From CALCCV01 sp964388665 (GTDB lineage: Bacteria; Bdellovibrionota; Bdellovibrionia; Bdellovibrionales; Bdellovibrionaceae): a stretch of 61,070 nucleotides of DNA. The stretch is taken from assembly GCA_964388665.1 (NCBI GenBank), contig CAYMBJ010000017.1:1-61070 (forward strand). Direction: 5' to 3'. A program made the translations under genes and the position numbers. Under the pieces are notes generated by a model. The model searched no databases. It saw nothing but the letters and a program-made list of their open reading frames with translations, and was not told where the DNA came from. Positions 53,866 through 61,070 of the stretch are shown one piece after another (the first letter of the stretch is position 1; each line of letters begins with the position of its first letter).

Positions 53866-54652
53866 AGCGGTCTCAGCTGTCGCCGCAGTTGTGTTCGTCG
53901 TATCGCCTTATCTTCTCTTTGGTAATAGCGGCCTAAAGGTGACGATTTGGCTAGCGAGTTTACTGAGTTTGCGTGAAGTCGATCGGCTGTTAATGCTCAA
54001 GGAAGACGGGCCAATGGCGAGAGGTGCATTGGCTCTCACCTGCCTGTTGATATGGATTTTGGCAGAAACCCAACCGCAGCAGATATTTCCTATTTTTATA
54101 TTGGCTGGAATTTTGATTTATATAATTTTGCAATGGATTCATCGCAACACACTCAGTGCAGTGGCGATGCGATCATTGCAAATGCGGGCGTTTTTGGCTG
54201 TTTTTTATATGGGCTCGCTTCCGGCCATTGCCCAACTCATCCTTAATTTGCCCAGTGGTGATGCCTGGTTTTTTTCTACGCTGGTTTTGGTTTTTTCTGG
54301 TGATACAATGGCCTATTTGGTGGGTGTGACCTTTGGTAAAACCAAGATGATTCCCATTGTTTCACCTAAGAAAAGTTATCAGGGTTCCCTTGGTGGAATA
54401 TTGGGAACTCTTATTGCTGCAGCGGTTACGAAGCCCTATTTGCCAGAGATGAGCTGGGAGCTTTGGCTTTTGTTTTCATTTGTATTGGCAATTACGGCGC
54501 AATTTGGTGATTTTTTTGAGTCTCTGCTTAAAAGGGCTGTGGACACCAAGGATTCTGGAACACTTTTGCCCGGGCATGGCGGAGTTTTAGATCGCATCGA
54601 CGGAGTCCTTTTTGCTTTGCCCGCCATTTATTTTTTAGCTAGTAGTTTGTAA
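53822..54652 (+). CDS. cdsA: Phosphatidate cytidylyltransferase
   Basis: CdsA makes CDP-diacylglycerol for phospholipid synthesis in the inner membrane. The protein has several membrane helices and the CdsA signature near the C-terminus (LLKRAVDTKDSGTLLPGHGG then VLDRIDG). The start is unclear: I use TTG at 53822, giving about 276 residues with a 44-base overlap of uppS; an ATG at 53747 would add 25 residues with little resemblance. Confidence 0.9.
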   Translation: MADLKTSEKKTLLIRAVSAVAAVVFVVSPYLLFGNSGLKVTIWLASLLSLREVDRLLMLKEDGPMARGALALTCLLIWILAETQPQQIFPIFILAGILIYIILQWIHRNTLSAVAMRSLQMRAFLAVFYMGSLPAIAQLILNLPSGDAWFFSTLVLVFSGDTMAYLVGVTFGKTKMIPIVSPKKSYQGSLGGILGTLIAAAVTKPYLPEMSWELWLLFSFVLAITAQFGDFFESLLKRAVDTKDSGTLLPGHGGVLDRIDGVLFALPAIYFLASSL

Positions 54653-54832
54653 TGATATGACGCCAAAAGCCCAACTTTGGTGTCTAAAGCTGAGTCAACT
54701 GTCGATATTTTATCACCTAATTTTGGCAGCGAGTCGCATTTTGATAAGGACCTTAGCCGAAAATCTACTTTTCTCAGCTCATGAGATGGAAATCCTTTTG
54801 GCGAAAGGTCTGATTCAAGTTAAAATACTGGT
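54653..54832 (+). other. Gap where dxr is usually found
   Basis: The 180 bases between cdsA and rseP hold only a 61-codon open frame (54657-54842) without a ribosome-binding site or recognisable pattern. In many proteobacteria dxr (about 1.2 kb) lies here. I see no trace of it. Confidence 0.5.
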
Positions 54833-56512
54833 ATGGAAGTAATTCAATCGATCTTACATTTTGTCATCTTCAAAGCCTGTCCATTCGTTATTCTTTTGGG
54901 CATTTTGATTTTTGTTCATGAACTTGGTCACTATTTGGTAGCCGTTTGGAATGGCGTACGAGTCGAAGTATTTAGTCTGGGGTTTGGTAAGAAGATCTGG
55001 CAAATAAAGCGAGGCCATACGGTCTACTGCATTTCAATCATTCCACTGGGTGGCTACGTTAAGATGTTTGGTGATCAGCCGGGCACTGAAGTTTCGCCAG
55101 AAGAAAAAAGCGTCGCCTTTAACCATAAGAATGTTTGGCGGCGAATCTCTATCGTGCTGGCGGGTCCGCTGATGAATTTTTTCTTTGCTGCATTGGTTTT
55201 TTCGTTTTTAGTGGGCTACGGAGAAGACTATCGCACGGCTCGATTTGGCGAAATTATGCCAGCAACACCTGCTGCAAACGCAGGAATTCGCTCTGATGAT
55301 TTGATCGTAAGTATCGCCGATCAACCTGTGACAACCTGGGATGATGTGCAGGCCGTGTTAAATCAAAACATTGGTTCAACGGTGAAAATGCAGATCAAAC
55401 ACGTTGGCGTTGATGAGGTGATCGAAGTTAAAGCTCCCGTTGTATCACAGGCCAATCCCAACCCGTTCAGTCCGAAAAAGAACATTGGGGCGATATCAGG
55501 TGCTGATTTGACCTCTCAGGGCACATACATCGGTTTAAAGCCCAATTCTCTATTGGCAACTCTCGGGGCCGAACCAGGAGATTTGATAGAGTCAGTCAAT
55601 GGTGTTCCCGTGCGCACTTGGGAGGAGCTGACTTATCAAATTGCCAACATTGAAAAAGGAACTCCTCTTGAGTTTGGTGTCGCTCGGTTTGAGTCGCCTT
55701 TTGAAAGTACTGAATCAAAAAAGATGAATATCACGCTGGCGACCGCTGAACTCAGCGACGATATCAGCATTGAAGGACTGGGCATTGAAAGTTCGGAGCT
55801 CTATTTGGCTTCAATTGTAAATGACTCTCCTGCCGAAAAAGCAGGCTTAGCTAAGGGTGACCGCGTTGTTGCGATAGGCGGAAAGGCGATCAATGAATGG
55901 GAAGACATTTTAAAGATCGTGTCCAACTACAAAGGAGAAGGTGAGCTTTCTTTTGATATTTTGAGAGGTGAAGAAACCAAGACCTTTGCGATTCAACCGC
56001 AGATGACTTCACAGATGACAGCGACGGGCACTGAGGACAATCGATTTACGATTGGCATTAGACCCTATGCCAACATTGCGCTTCCAGAACGAATTCATGT
56101 TGTTTCGCGCAACCCGATTGAGATGATAACAAAGGGTGTAGAGCGCACAGTTGAAGCTAGTTATATGATTGGAATGAGCTTCGTCAAATTGATCACTGGA
56201 GATATTTCACCAAAAAACATTGGCGGAATCATTTCCATCGGTCAGGCGGCATCAGATACCTTTCGCTCGGGTGTGCAAGATTTCTTGCGCATGATGGCTC
56301 TGGTTTCCGTTAATCTGTTTATACTGAATCTTTTGCCAATTCCAGTTCTTGATGGTGGACATTTGGTATTCTACGTAGTTGAAGCAATAAAGGGATCACC
56401 TCTGAGCTTAAGGAAGATGGAAATTGCGCAGCAGTTTGGCATTTTACTTTTGATGTCTCTCATGGTGTATTCCCTTTTCAATGATGTTCTCAGATTATTC
56501 GGCAAGCTCTAA
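54833..56512 (+). CDS. rseP: Intramembrane metalloprotease RseP
   Basis: RseP is a site-2 protease that cuts anti-sigma factors in the membrane. The zinc motif HELGH sits at residues 29-33 and the second metal-ligand motif (VLDGGH, Asp507) near the end. The 559 residues exceed the usual 450 because three PDZ-like domains appear to be present (around residues 135-200, 225-290 and 320-390; marked by NAGIRSDDLIVSI, GAEPGDLIESVNG and KAGLAKGDRVVAI). E. coli has two. This could relate to the membrane anti-sigma-like protein at 1979, but that is a guess. Confidence 0.93.
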   Translation: MEVIQSILHFVIFKACPFVILLGILIFVHELGHYLVAVWNGVRVEVFSLGFGKKIWQIKRGHTVYCISIIPLGGYVKMFGDQPGTEVSPEEKSVAFNHKNVWRRISIVLAGPLMNFFFAALVFSFLVGYGEDYRTARFGEIMPATPAANAGIRSDDLIVSIADQPVTTWDDVQAVLNQNIGSTVKMQIKHVGVDEVIEVKAPVVSQANPNPFSPKKNIGAISGADLTSQGTYIGLKPNSLLATLGAEPGDLIESVNGVPVRTWEELTYQIANIEKGTPLEFGVARFESPFESTESKKMNITLATAELSDDISIEGLGIESSELYLASIVNDSPAEKAGLAKGDRVVAIGGKAINEWEDILKIVSNYKGEGELSFDILRGEETKTFAIQPQMTSQMTATGTEDNRFTIGIRPYANIALPERIHVVSRNPIEMITKGVERTVEASYMIGMSFVKLITGDISPKNIGGIISIGQAASDTFRSGVQDFLRMMALVSVNLFILNLLPIPVLDGGHLVFYVVEAIKGSPLSLRKMEIAQQFGILLLMSLMVYSLFNDVLRLFGKL

Positions 56513-57290
56513 GCTTGATCAATTCAGCATAGAAAAATTCCAGTCGGGAGTGCTAATTGCCATCGAATGCAGTTCCTCCTATGGCTCAATTGCCGTCGGA
56601 ACCAAAGGCCAGCCGCCTTTGGTTTTTAGGTCCACGGAGTTGCGCAAGCACTCCGAGACTCTTAATCTGGGCCTTTCTGAGATTTTAGAAAAAATTGGTC
56701 GAGAAAATAGAAACTCCCGTCAGAATTCTATCAAATCAAGTTCGCAATTTGCTTTGCAAAACATGATCAGCGGAGTTGTTGTGGGGAGCGGTCCGGGAAG
56801 CTTTACGGGGATTCGCGTTGCACTGGCGATTGGTAAATCCATATCGATGAGTCTAGGGGTCGGAATTATGAGCTTTTCTAGCGCGGAAAGTCTTGCTCAC
56901 CAGGTTCCTAATGGTACCGGCGCAAAAGTATTAACGCTACAAAATGCATACAAAAATCTGCTCTACTGCGGAGAGTTTTATCAACAAAAGCTCGTGAAAT
57001 TGGACGTAAAAACAATTCAAGACGTAGTCGCAAGACCGGACATTTTTGATTACACGGTCGTTGGTGATGGTCTGGCGACCTACGCCAACGCTTGGCCGGC
57101 AGATTTTATCGGAAAGCTAAAAAGTCTGCCAGAAATTCAAAGTCCAAATGCTGAGTCCTTGCTGGAGATGGCTTTTGCTACGGCAGACTCAGCCAAAGTG
57201 CAAAAGTGCATGGATGTGCAAGCCCATTACATTCGCGAATCCGAAGCGGACGAAAAACGCGCGGCGAGACTTTCGACCAATTCCAAATAG
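56481..57290 (+). CDS. tsaB: tRNA threonylcarbamoyladenosine protein TsaB
   Basis: TsaB helps TsaD make t6A in tRNA. The 269 residues include IAIECSSSYGSIAVG, RKHSETLNLGLSEIL and GSGPGSFTGIRVALAIGK, typical of the family. The start is uncertain; ATG 56481 overlaps rseP by 32 bases, which is unusual, and later TTG or GTG codons are possible. Confidence 0.9.
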   Translation: MMFSDYSASSKLDQFSIEKFQSGVLIAIECSSSYGSIAVGTKGQPPLVFRSTELRKHSETLNLGLSEILEKIGRENRNSRQNSIKSSSQFALQNMISGVVVGSGPGSFTGIRVALAIGKSISMSLGVGIMSFSSAESLAHQVPNGTGAKVLTLQNAYKNLLYCGEFYQQKLVKLDVKTIQDVVARPDIFDYTVVGDGLATYANAWPADFIGKLKSLPEIQSPNAESLLEMAFATADSAKVQKCMDVQAHYIRESEADEKRAARLSTNSK

Positions 57291-57393
57291 AATGTGAGAT
57301 TTGGACCAAATATGGTCTCTTGGGTTGCTCACGGTTGCCGATATGTTAATTGGAAGAATTTATTTTTCTTAGATCGGTAAAGGAGTGCCGCCC

Positions 57394-58356
57394 TTGGATA
57401 GAGCCGAAAGCTTAACAAAAGCATCACATTCAAAATCCACAGCAGTTGGTTCTGGTCCAAAAATATGGACACTAGCTTCTGGAAAAGGCGGAGTTGGAAA
57501 ATCCTTTATATCTTCAAGTTTGGGAATCACTCTTTCAAAACTTGGCTACTCCGTAGCATTGATTGATTGCGATTTTACTGGTGCGAATCTTCATACATCC
57601 TTGGGATTGATGCCGTCTCATCTCAGCATTCGGCAATATTTTGAAGGCGAAAAAAAATTATCTGAATGTATTATTCCTACCCCAATCCCTCACCTTTCGC
57701 TTGTTCAGGGACTCTGGGATTCATGGGCACCAATTGAAATTCGTCAGGCCGATCTGTATCGGCTCGTTAATGATGCAAAAAAGATTGATGTGGATTTTGT
57801 GCTATTTGACTTGGGACCTGGGGCCTCTACTGAAAATCTAATTTTATATGGTGCAGCTGATGAGAGACTCTTGGTCTCTTCTCCTGAACCCACTAGCATC
57901 GAAAAAACCTATCGGTTTTTGGAGTTCTTCCTTTGTGCTACCTTAAAAGAGGGCAGCACCGAAGAGGCCTACTCATCTATGATTCATACTTTGCGAGAAT
58001 ACAGACAACGATTACTGAATGAACCCTTTTCTATAAAACAATTTGTTAAAAATAATGAAGGTATGTGCCGCCAAGCGTATGAAAAGTTGGTGAGTCATCC
58101 GCCTCGCCTGCTCATCAATGGAGTTCGTACCCAAAATGCGAAATACCTTGGGCACTCTATGAAGTCCGTTTGTCATAAGTTCTATGACCTGGATATTGAT
58201 TATCTTGGTGGCCTGGACTTTGATAATGCGGTTTGGCAATCAGCCAAAAGTCGAGAGCCAGTCCTTTTAGCTCAGCCATTTACGCCGCTGGCAGGCCAGT
58301 TTCTCTCAATGTGTAAACATCTCATTGATCCCATAGACTTGAGAGCCGTAGTATAA
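57394..58356 (+). CDS. MinD/ParA-type ATPase
   Basis: A 320-residue P-loop ATPase of the MinD/FlhG/Mrp kind. The deviant Walker A motif ASGKGGVGKSFISSSLG is near residue 30, followed by ALIDCDFTGANLHTSLG and the switch motif VLFDLGPG. I use TTG at 57394, which has AGGAG eight bases upstream; the GTG at 57385 overlaps that site. Relatives in related bacteria are known as ParA-like; the cargo or position it controls is not clear. No ParB or MinC gene is adjacent. Confidence 0.85.
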   Translation: MDRAESLTKASHSKSTAVGSGPKIWTLASGKGGVGKSFISSSLGITLSKLGYSVALIDCDFTGANLHTSLGLMPSHLSIRQYFEGEKKLSECIIPTPIPHLSLVQGLWDSWAPIEIRQADLYRLVNDAKKIDVDFVLFDLGPGASTENLILYGAADERLLVSSPEPTSIEKTYRFLEFFLCATLKEGSTEEAYSSMIHTLREYRQRLLNEPFSIKQFVKNNEGMCRQAYEKLVSHPPRLLINGVRTQNAKYLGHSMKSVCHKFYDLDIDYLGGLDFDNAVWQSAKSREPVLLAQPFTPLAGQFLSMCKHLIDPIDLRAVV

Positions 58357-58361
58357 AACCA

Positions 58362-59000
58362 ATGGCCCAGACTAATAACTATAACTATTACGAAATGCTA
58401 GAACTTGACGCCACCGCGGCTCAACACGAAGTCACGACCGCCTTTGATCGAGCCAAAGCGACCTACTCCGGAGACAATCCGGCCATCTACACTGTTTTTT
58501 CTGAGGTGGAAGCTCGCGAACTTTTGCGCATGATTGAAGAGGCTTACGCGGTTTTGGGCAATAAAACATTGCGAGCGCTTTATGATCAGCGACTTTTTGG
58601 CTCTCATGCTACGGGTGATGAGCTTTCTTATGAAGCCTTACTTGCAGCCAGTCGCATGCAAAATTTAGAAAACCATATCGAAGAGGCGGCAATTCCCGCA
58701 GTCAATCAGCAAAAGCTCAATGAGTTGCTTGAGACGACACAAGATTGGTCAGGCGAAAAACTCAGAGAGGTTCGTGAGTTAAAATGCCTCACCTTAGAAA
58801 AAGTTCATCAGATTACCAAAATCAATTCTTTCTATGTCAATGCAATCGAAGAGATGAATCCTAACAATCTTCCCGCCCGCGTCTTTATCCGGGGTTACGT
58901 GGTTCAGATTGCAAAGACTCTTGGCTTGGACACTCAAGGTGTTGTTAACTCCTACCTATCCCTTTTGCGAGATAGAGCACCTCTGGCGCGAAAAGCTTAA
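58362..59000 (+). CDS. J-domain-like and RodZ-type HTH protein
   Basis: A 212-residue protein. Residues about 8-75 look like a J-domain: NYYEMLELDATAAQHEVTTAF at the first helices and RMIEEAYAVLGNKTLRALYD at the end. The HPD motif needed to stimulate DnaK is absent (YSGDNPA there). Residues about 130-205 form a helix-turn-helix of the RodZ type (LREVRELKCLTLEKVHQITKI, ARVFIRGYVVQIAKTLGL). It lies five bases after the MinD-like gene, so the two are co-expressed. Function unknown. Confidence 0.8.
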   Translation: MAQTNNYNYYEMLELDATAAQHEVTTAFDRAKATYSGDNPAIYTVFSEVEARELLRMIEEAYAVLGNKTLRALYDQRLFGSHATGDELSYEALLAASRMQNLENHIEEAAIPAVNQQKLNELLETTQDWSGEKLREVRELKCLTLEKVHQITKINSFYVNAIEEMNPNNLPARVFIRGYVVQIAKTLGLDTQGVVNSYLSLLRDRAPLARKA

Positions 59001-59005
59001 ATACG

Positions 59006-60019
59006 ATGAGCGAGAGCAAATGTTTTACTGTGGCTCCTGAAGAAGAGGGCCTGCGAATCGATAAATACCTATCGAGTGTCACACAAGTCTCACGGTCAAA
59101 ACTTCAGGAGCTGATCGAGAGAAAAATGGTGCTCGTACAAAGTGAACCCGTAAAGTCTTCATATAAAGTTCAATCAGGAGATCAGATATCAATACTTAGC
59201 GACGAAAATTGGGAGGCTCAAAAAGATCTGCGGCAGACCGAAAAATTTGTTGCGCCCTTGGCTGCCCCACTTGAGATTTTGTATGAAGATGACTTCATTA
59301 TTGTGATCAACAAGCCGGCCGGGCTGGTGGTTCATCCTGCCGCAGGACATTTTGCTGACACTTTAGTAAACATTTTGGCGCATCACTGTCCGGAGATTTC
59401 ACAACGTATAAATAATCATCGACCTGGAATAGTGCATCGCCTCGATAAAGAAACCAGCGGCATTTTGATAGTCGGTAAAACCGACCAGGCCGTGGATCAT
59501 TTGAGTGCTCAGTTTAAGAGCCGACAGGTCGATCGCCTCTACGAAGCCGTGGTGGTTCGCTGTATTAAAAACCCCTCGGGTACCATTGAGTCCTACATCG
59601 CTCGACATCCTATTCATCGCAAAAAAATGGCTTCCGTAAAGCCCAAGGCACGAAGCCCCCGCTTGCGAGCTGTTCGCGAAGAAGGAGTCGCGACTGCCCA
59701 CGCGGGAAAGCGCGCGATAACCCACTATCGGGTATTGCAGTCCTCGCCTCTCTACACCAGAGTGGAATTAAAGCTGGAAACAGGAAGAACCCATCAAATT
59801 CGTGTTCACCTCTCTGAGATGAGCCATCCTATTGTGGGTGATAAATTGTATGGATTTAAGCCGCCAAAGAATTTTGACTATGAGTTGGAGTCGAGATTTC
59901 TCCTGCACGCCAAATTGCTTGGAATCGTTCATCCAGTGAGCGGTGAAAAATTGAGATTTGAGGTGGATTGGCCATTGCAAGATGCGAGAATTCTCAAGAA
60001 AATGCGACTGACTGACTGA
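59006..60019 (+). CDS. rluD: RluD-family 23S rRNA pseudouridine synthase
   Basis: The enzyme makes pseudouridine in 23S rRNA. The 337 residues have an S4 RNA-binding domain (about 10-75) and the catalytic domain with VINKPAGLVVHPAAGH and the signature HRLDKETSGILIVGKT, with catalytic Asp147. The end RTHQIRVHLSEMSHPIVGD is also typical. Its last residues fall inside a GACT tetranucleotide repeat (stop TGA at 60017-60019). It starts five bases after the J-domain gene. RluC-like and RluB-like specificity cannot be fully excluded. Confidence 0.93.
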   Translation: MSESKCFTVAPEEEGLRIDKYLSSVTQVSRSKLQELIERKMVLVQSEPVKSSYKVQSGDQISILSDENWEAQKDLRQTEKFVAPLAAPLEILYEDDFIIVINKPAGLVVHPAAGHFADTLVNILAHHCPEISQRINNHRPGIVHRLDKETSGILIVGKTDQAVDHLSAQFKSRQVDRLYEAVVVRCIKNPSGTIESYIARHPIHRKKMASVKPKARSPRLRAVREEGVATAHAGKRAITHYRVLQSSPLYTRVELKLETGRTHQIRVHLSEMSHPIVGDKLYGFKPPKNFDYELESRFLLHAKLLGIVHPVSGEKLRFEVDWPLQDARILKKMRLTD

Positions 60020-60044
60020 CTGACTGACTGACTGACTGACTGAC
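60006..60044 (+). repeat. GACT tetranucleotide repeat
   Basis: Nearly ten copies of GACT run from 60006 to 60044, over the rluD stop and into the gap before pgeF. Because four is not a multiple of three, TGA appears in every frame, so the rluD end does not depend on copy number. The distance from the repeat end to the pgeF start is 14 bases. Confidence 0.95.
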
Positions 60045-60058
60045 GCGGTGGAGGTATT

Positions 60059-60862
60059 TTGAATTTTCAGACGGTTGACATCAAAGAAGTTCACAGAGTT
60101 TCCCAAACCCCTCAAGGCATTCAGGTGAGCGTATCCAATCGGGTTGCGGAATTTGAGATTATTTTCGGAAATCGAAAGCAAACCTTCGCAGAGCTGGAGA
60201 GCACGCTTGAAGATTCAAGCTGCCTCAAGCGCTCCCATCAAGTCCACAGCTCAGATATTATATATCTTCAATCTGGTCGAGAAGAGGTAGGCGCTGTAAA
60301 GGCCGACGGTATTTCCTGTAACTACTCGCAGTTGTCCTCAGCGGCACGTCCATGGTTGTGCATTTCGACGGCAGACTGTCTGCCAGTTTTCATAATTGCC
60401 AATGGATCTGTTTTTGCCCTTCACTGTGGTTGGCGCGGAGTTGCCTCGAGATTGGCAGGCCAGGCACTCGAATCATTGCTTATGCTCCACAAAGGCGAAG
60501 ACCTAGAAATTGCAGTCCTTGTTGGCCCACACATCGGGATGCAGTCGTTCGCGGTTGATGAAGATGTGAAAAGCGAGCTGCTGAGTAGTATGGATCTTTC
60601 CGTAGGAGACCCGTCGAACAACAAAATTTTACTGGAGAGTATTTTACGAAAATCAGATTCCAAATTTTATTTGAGCTTGAGCGAAATACTTAAGCGGCAA
60701 CTTTGGGAAGTCGGATTCAGGTTCAGCTCAGCACATGGAGGCTCTCCAACTTTGCGATTTGCCGATATAAAAATCGACACGCATACCGACACAGATTATC
60801 ACTCTTATCGCCGCGACAAAGAAAAAAGCGGACGCCAGATCAGTTATTGCAAAATCAGATAG
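60059..60862 (+). CDS. pgeF: Peptidoglycan editing factor PgeF (laccase-domain)
   Basis: This family (formerly YfiH or polyphenol oxidase) clears wrong Ser-containing peptidoglycan precursors. The 267 residues include KRSHQVHSSDIIYL, STADCLPVFI, HCGWRGVASRL and VGPHIGMQSF, which carry the conserved His and Cys metal ligands. The start is a TTG at 60059 with GGAGG four bases upstream. The repeat just before it could affect expression. A terminator lies about 80 bases downstream. Confidence 0.93.
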   Translation: MNFQTVDIKEVHRVSQTPQGIQVSVSNRVAEFEIIFGNRKQTFAELESTLEDSSCLKRSHQVHSSDIIYLQSGREEVGAVKADGISCNYSQLSSAARPWLCISTADCLPVFIIANGSVFALHCGWRGVASRLAGQALESLLMLHKGEDLEIAVLVGPHIGMQSFAVDEDVKSELLSSMDLSVGDPSNNKILLESILRKSDSKFYLSLSEILKRQLWEVGFRFSSAHGGSPTLRFADIKIDTHTDTDYHSYRRDKEKSGRQISYCKIR

Positions 60863-60938
60863 GCGCAGATGGTGAATGAACAATTTAGTTGCAAACACGC
60901 CCTAGCAATAGTCCAAGTAAGCTCATTGAAATGGCAAT

Positions 60939-60976
60939 GGCCGAGCATGTGCTCGCGGCCTTTAGAATTTTTTTTT
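60939..60976 (+). terminator. Terminator after pgeF
   Basis: GGCCGAGCA and TGCTCGCGGCC form a GC-rich hairpin with a two-base bulge (60939-60960). A run of nine Ts follows at 60968-60976. The 7-base gap between stem and T-run makes it slightly irregular. Confidence 0.55.
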
Positions 60977-61021
60977 GGCGCGGCAGGAATCGAACCGCGG
61001 CGATTTTATCGCCTCGGTTCG
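60976..61021 (-). other. tRNA 3'-end-like fragment with inverted repeat
   Basis: On the minus strand bases 61000-60976 read as a tRNA T-loop and 3' end (GGTTCGATTCCTGCCGCGCCA). No tRNA body with a matching 5' acceptor strand (TGGCGCG) follows to the right, so it is not a whole tRNA. The fragment joins an inverted repeat: CGAACCG and GGCGAT (60991-61004) pair with ATCGCC and CGGTTCG (61008-61021), 13 pairs with one mismatch around a 3-base loop. Bases 61022-61070 show nothing else. Confidence 0.4.
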
Positions 61022-61070
61022 TATTCTGAGTTTGTGTTCTGTAAACTGAAGTAACATCATAGGACATAAA

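Noticed and set aside
54657..54842. A 61-residue gene or dxr remnant between cdsA and rseP
   Set aside because: The residues do not resemble Dxr or any known family, there is no ribosome-binding site, and the frame runs into rseP.
60976..61050. A complete tRNA gene on the minus strand
   Set aside because: The T-stem pairs poorly, no matching 5' acceptor strand exists, and there is no credible anticodon arm. Only a 3'-end-like fragment is supported.
1..61070. CRISPR array, insertion sequence or prophage
   Set aside because: I saw no spaced direct repeats of array type, no transposase and no phage structural genes. The only tandem repeats are the GACT and GATTCC tracts and the pair after 6S RNA.

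Overview
The window looks like a chromosomal segment from a Gram-negative bacterium of the Bdellovibrio type (Bdellovibrionota). This is an inference. It rests on the mix of Tol, SUF, PriA, RpsB-Tsf and RseP gene blocks with many lipoproteins, a lipoprotein whose lipobox reads QFQNCGK, a TadG-like single-pass protein, a CFI-box protein, and a gene pairing a J-domain with a RodZ-type helix-turn-helix. Coding density is high, many neighbours overlap by 4 to 20 bases, and TTG and GTG starts are common. I see no CRISPR array, insertion sequence, prophage or rRNA operon.

Layout. Bases 92-4582 (minus) run mreB, a short sigma factor, a membrane anti-sigma-like protein and a sensor kinase. Bases 4833-9714 hold a lipoprotein, glpD with a GNAT-like gene, a HAD phosphatase and a small exported protein. 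Bases 9913-10833 are an HNH nuclease gene broken by one in-frame TGA. Bases 11197-17937 (minus) carry a hydrolase, pepP, a patatin-like lipoprotein without catalytic residues, tlyA, ispA, xseB and xseA. Bases 18044-18253 (plus) hold a 6S RNA gene with its promoter and terminator. Bases 18478-21617 carry a metalloprotease-like lipoprotein and two exported proteins. Bases 21664-28291 (minus) are a SUF iron-sulfur operon: Rrf2 regulator, sufB, sufC, sufD, sufS, nfu and a 2OG-Fe(II) oxygenase.

Bases 28429-35257 (plus) hold a degenerate GDPD-like protein, tolQ, tolR, a TolA/TonB protein, tolB and then glnE where pal would be expected. Bases 35333-45620 carry a cyclophilin, a TadG-like protein, nagZ, a second TonB-like protein, a 43-residue basic protein and several envelope proteins. 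Bases 45630-49889 hold priA, a CFI-box protein and an FAD-type oxidoreductase. Bases 50143-57290 are the block rpsB-tsf-pyrH-frr-uppS-cdsA-rseP-tsaB. Bases 57394-60862 hold a MinD-like ATPase, the J-domain/HTH protein, rluD, a GACT tetranucleotide repeat and pgeF. The right end carries a terminator and a tRNA 3'-end-like fragment.

Much of the window serves the cell envelope: MreB, Tol, RseP, CdsA, UppS, NagZ, PgeF and many lipoproteins. The observations I rank highest are the absence of dxs and dxr from the two places where they usually sit, the inactive patatin-like lipoprotein, the 6S RNA, the GACT repeat before pgeF, the nonsense codon in the HNH gene, and the sigma/anti-sigma pair coupled to mreB.
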